Shown here: piece after piece, positions 63,621 through 64,000 of the stretch | Layout of the letters: every line of letters starts with the position of its first letter | Position numbering within the stretch: the first letter of the stretch is position 1 | NCBI RefSeq assembly: GCF_013337185.1 | Contig: NZ_SWDE01000001.1 | Location: 496,001-560,000, forward strand | Direction: 5' to 3' | Length of the DNA stretch: 64,000 nucleotides | From: Serratia proteamaculans | Lineage (GTDB): Bacteria > Pseudomonadota > Gammaproteobacteria > Enterobacterales > Enterobacteriaceae | Program-made: the position numbers and the translations under genes | Notes under the pieces: model-generated | Told to the model about the DNA's origin: nothing | What the model saw: the letters and a program-made list of their open reading frames with translations, nothing else | Database searches by the model: none

Positions 63621-64000
63621 TTAGCAACCCTTATTATCCCTGGCCACATCAGGGTTTAATAGGTAATCAACAACTTCATCATCCACACATTGATTAACGT
63701 CGTAAAGCGCAATGGTATGCCCATCCCCTTTTACCGTAATCAATGGGCTATTAAAATACTTTGCCATCTTTGCCGCCCCAGCGTATGGCGTGGCAGGGTC
63801 ATAAAGCTGTTCAACAAATAATAAGGGAGGCAGTTCAGGAGAAACGACCGGAACATGGGGATGCAGCTTCCCTTTGAACGGCCAGAAGTCGCAAGTATTA
63901 CGCGGAGACTCGGTCTTGGCGGGATAATTACTGAACCCCGAAGCTTCCACTTGCCTCTGCGCCAGTAGCCGGCTCTGGTGAATATCAGCGTCTGGATTAG
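63621..64000 (-). CDS. TAP-like alpha/beta hydrolase, C-terminal part (cut by window edge)
   Basis: The frame stays open to the window end, so only the last 126 or so residues are seen; apparent internal starts are not real starts. ELPPLLFVEQLYDPATPYAG carries the catalytic Asp and VKGDGHTIA the catalytic His of the tripeptidyl-aminopeptidase-like C-terminal domain. CDFWPF and the CVDDEVVDYL tail are also typical of this group. The full protein would be a secreted or periplasmic peptidase/hydrolase of about 500 residues. Confidence 0.75.
   Translation of the reverse strand, partial: NPDADIHQSRLLAQRQVEASGFSNYPAKTESPRNTCDFWPFKGKLHPHVPVVSPELPPLLFVEQLYDPATPYAGAAKMAKYFNSPLITVKGDGHTIALYDVNQCVDDEVVDYLLNPDVARDNKGC

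Noticed and set aside
1-64000. CRISPR array, prophage, insertion sequence or integron
   Set aside because: No regularly spaced repeats, integrase, transposase or phage structural genes were seen on either strand.

Overview
The window looks like chromosomal DNA of an enteric gammaproteobacterium. The formate hydrogenlyase (FHL) genes match the Escherichia coli hyc/hyp/fhlA set nearly gene for gene, and the mix of accessory catabolic genes would fit a Serratia-like member of the Yersiniaceae. That genus assignment is inference; nothing here proves a species. No rRNA gene, complete tRNA gene, CRISPR array, prophage or intact insertion sequence was seen.

Positions 1-6076 hold the start of an FAD oxidoreductase, a FadL-type outer-membrane protein, and a sulfatase locus: a serine-type arylsulfatase, a HAD-type phosphatase and the radical-SAM maturase that would activate the sulfatase. 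Positions 6360-18414 are mixed housekeeping and accessory genes: an NTF2-like protein, an alpha/beta hydrolase with a divergent LysR regulator, a MarR-FUSC-DUF1656-HlyD efflux operon, an indolepyruvate/pyruvate decarboxylase with an SDR, a family-2 O-methyltransferase lacking the usual catalytic His, a cupin and a DyP peroxidase. A three-PAS LuxR-type regulator and a two-gene membrane-protein operon follow (18587-21529).

Positions 21594-41784 form one compact FHL supercluster. fhlA and hypABCDE read leftward; hycABCDEFGHI, hydN, fdhF, hypF and a nickel permease read rightward. It encodes the hydrogenase-3 type complex, its maturation machinery, the HycI endopeptidase, the formate dehydrogenase partner, the sigma-54 activator and the metal supply. 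Three -24/-12 promoters can be read; those before hycA and hydN share an identical 16-base core. The formate dehydrogenase carries Cys (TGC) at residue 140, where the E. coli enzyme has selenocysteine.

Positions 41785-43260 are an AT-rich island with two unrecognised genes. One has a GxxH...E...GxxH pattern resembling the Tiki/TraB/EreA superfamily; the other has Cys/His blocks resembling NlpC/P60 enzymes. The island is bounded by two strong hairpins. A GAF-PAS-PAS-GGDEF protein follows (43262-45136).

Positions 45375-58164 look like a catabolic island for an aromatic compound: extradiol (VOC) dioxygenase, FAH-family hydrolase, GntR regulator and an SDR on the left arm; GMC oxidoreductase, NodB-like deacetylase, MhpA-like hydroxylase and a small partner protein on the right arm; then a LysR regulator, an aldehyde dehydrogenase, a Tat-exported GMC oxidoreductase and another SDR. 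Together they could oxidise a side-chain alcohol to an acid, hydroxylate the ring, cleave it and hydrolyse the product. The substrate is unknown.

Positions 58565-61437 carry dat-ddc, the 2,4-diaminobutyrate route to 1,3-diaminopropane, behind a long leader with a 12-bp GC-rich hairpin. The window closes with a divergent SDR/LysR pair and the C-terminal part of a TAP-like alpha/beta hydrolase.
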